NCBI GenBank assembly: GCA_031550405.1
Contig: JAVBOP010000204.1
Coordinates: forward strand, 1-5,708
Direction: 5' to 3'
DNA from: JAVBOP01 sp031550405
GTDB lineage: Bacteria; Bacteroidota; Ignavibacteria; Kapaibacteriales; UBA2268
Length of the DNA: 5,708 bases
The notes under the pieces are model-generated. The model was not told the origin of the DNA and did not search any database. It was given only the letters and a program-made list of their open reading frames with translations. The translations under genes and the position numbers were made by a program. Below are positions 5,046-5,708 of the stretch, piece by piece (positions within the stretch are counted from its first letter, which is position 1; every line of letters starts with the position of its first letter).

Positions 5046-5708
5046 TTACTTCTTCACAATCATATTAGTTGCTGCTATCAGCTTGCCATTTGATACAATT
5101 TGGCAGACATAACTACCATTTGCTAAGTTCTGTAAAGGCAAAGCAATAATATGATTGCCAATATCATAAGCCGATGCAATACTATATACTTGCGAACCAG
5201 AAATATCATAAATATTAATAATGATATCCGAATATTTTACCATTGAAATATGCAAATCAGCCTTATCGCTTGCAGGATTTGGAGTAGTCATCGCATTATT
5301 TATTAAAAAATATTCATAAATACTGCTGTATTCCAATTTAAACATCCATATATCGCTCCATTCGCTGACTTCATCCTCATTTATCGCTTTTACATGCCAA
5401 TAGTGTTCTGCAGATTCATTGCCGCCACCAGCAAGTTCGATTAAACACTTAACGGTGCAGGTTGTATCTGCTGTTTCTATCCGTTTCGTTGGATAGGTAT
5501 TAGTAAGAAAAGGAAATGTATTCTCCAGTGAATATTCTACAATATATTTCGTAGCTCCTTCAACCTTATGCCATACAAGTGTTGTTGAACCATCTGCTAT
5601 TTCTGTGTTATTTATGGGGCTTATCAATATCGGCTTGCTTAATGTCGGAGCTGGTTCTGCTGCAACCTTGAAATGCCATATTTCCGACCTGTCTATTGTA
5701 GGATTATT
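5046..5708 (-). CDS. Secreted protein with fibronectin-III-like repeats and type IX secretion C-terminal sorting domain (5' end outside window)
   Basis: The frame is open from the window edge to the TAA at 5046-5048, giving the last 220 residues. The TTG at 5627 is an internal Leu codon; 27 further residues lie upstream of it. Three parts are visible. Residues 1-16 (ending RSEIWHFKV) look like the end of a repeat. Residues about 26-127 are one full fibronectin-III-like unit, opening PILISPINNTEIADGSTTL, with a W-x-x-V-x-GAT-Y core and ending HYWHVKA...SEWSDIWMFKLE; its ending parallels residues 6-15. Residues about 140-220 are a Por/type IX sorting domain: TPNPASDKADL, IINIYDISGSQVY, NGSYVCQIVSNGK and the final MIVKK. 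In Bacteroidota this domain directs export through the T9SS and is removed or anchored at the cell surface. The protein is therefore probably a surface or secreted adhesin-like or enzyme product; its N-terminal function cannot be seen. Confidence 0.87.
   Translation of the reverse strand, partial: NNPTIDRSEIWHFKVAAEPAPTLSKPILISPINNTEIADGSTTLVWHKVEGATKYIVEYSLENTFPFLTNTYPTKRIETADTTCTVKCLIELAGGGNESAEHYWHVKAINEDEVSEWSDIWMFKLEYSSIYEYFLINNAMTTPNPASDKADLHISMVKYSDIIINIYDISGSQVYSIASAYDIGNHIIALPLQNLANGSYVCQIVSNGKLIAATNMIVKK

Noticed and set aside
4909..5112. Plus-strand frame of 67 codons spanning the terminator and the end of the T9SS gene
   Set aside because: It runs through the terminator hairpin and the antisense of the sorting domain, with no family resemblance.

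Overview
The window reads as ordinary chromosomal DNA of a Gram-negative member of the Bacteroidota or a close relative in the FCB group (Ignavibacteria and Kapabacteria are possible). Four things point there. The last gene ends in a type IX secretion C-terminal sorting domain. Two intergenic stretches carry the TAnnTTTG promoter element typical of these bacteria. Most starts lack a strong Shine-Dalgarno sequence and the DNA is AT-rich. kdsB implies Kdo-containing lipopolysaccharide, and a BatB-like von Willebrand A protein is common in this group. I cannot name a genus from the sequence.

Left part, plus strand (1-3526): six genes read rightward. They are the C-terminal end of a membrane-anchored VWA-domain protein (1-399), a SlyD-like FKBP prolyl isomerase (426-851), phosphatidylserine decarboxylase psd (1020-1691), phosphatidylserine synthase pssA (1692-2417), tRNA amidotransferase subunit gatC (2464-2754) and CMP-Kdo synthetase kdsB (2747-3526). 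The first two are probably co-transcribed. A 168-base gap with a candidate promoter then separates them from the psd-pssA-gatC-kdsB cluster, where genes abut or overlap. psd and pssA catalyse consecutive steps to phosphatidylethanolamine. kdsB activates Kdo for lipid A/LPS assembly, so three of the four cluster genes serve the cell envelope. gatC belongs to indirect aminoacylation of tRNA-Gln and/or tRNA-Asn.

Right part, minus strand (3561-5708): hflX, a ribosome-associated GTPase, converges on kdsB with only 34 bases between the stops. Upstream of it lies a 213-base non-coding stretch (4833-5045). This holds a good intrinsic terminator for the gene further right, a candidate hflX promoter that begins almost where the terminator U-tract ends, and a small perfect inverted repeat near the predicted transcription start. 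The last gene (5046-5708, 5' end outside the window) encodes the C-terminus of a secreted protein with fibronectin-III-like repeats and a type IX secretion signal.

I saw no mobile element, CRISPR array, tRNA or rRNA, and nothing that amounts to a new system. The most interesting spots are the compact terminator/promoter/dyad region before hflX and the T9SS cargo protein.
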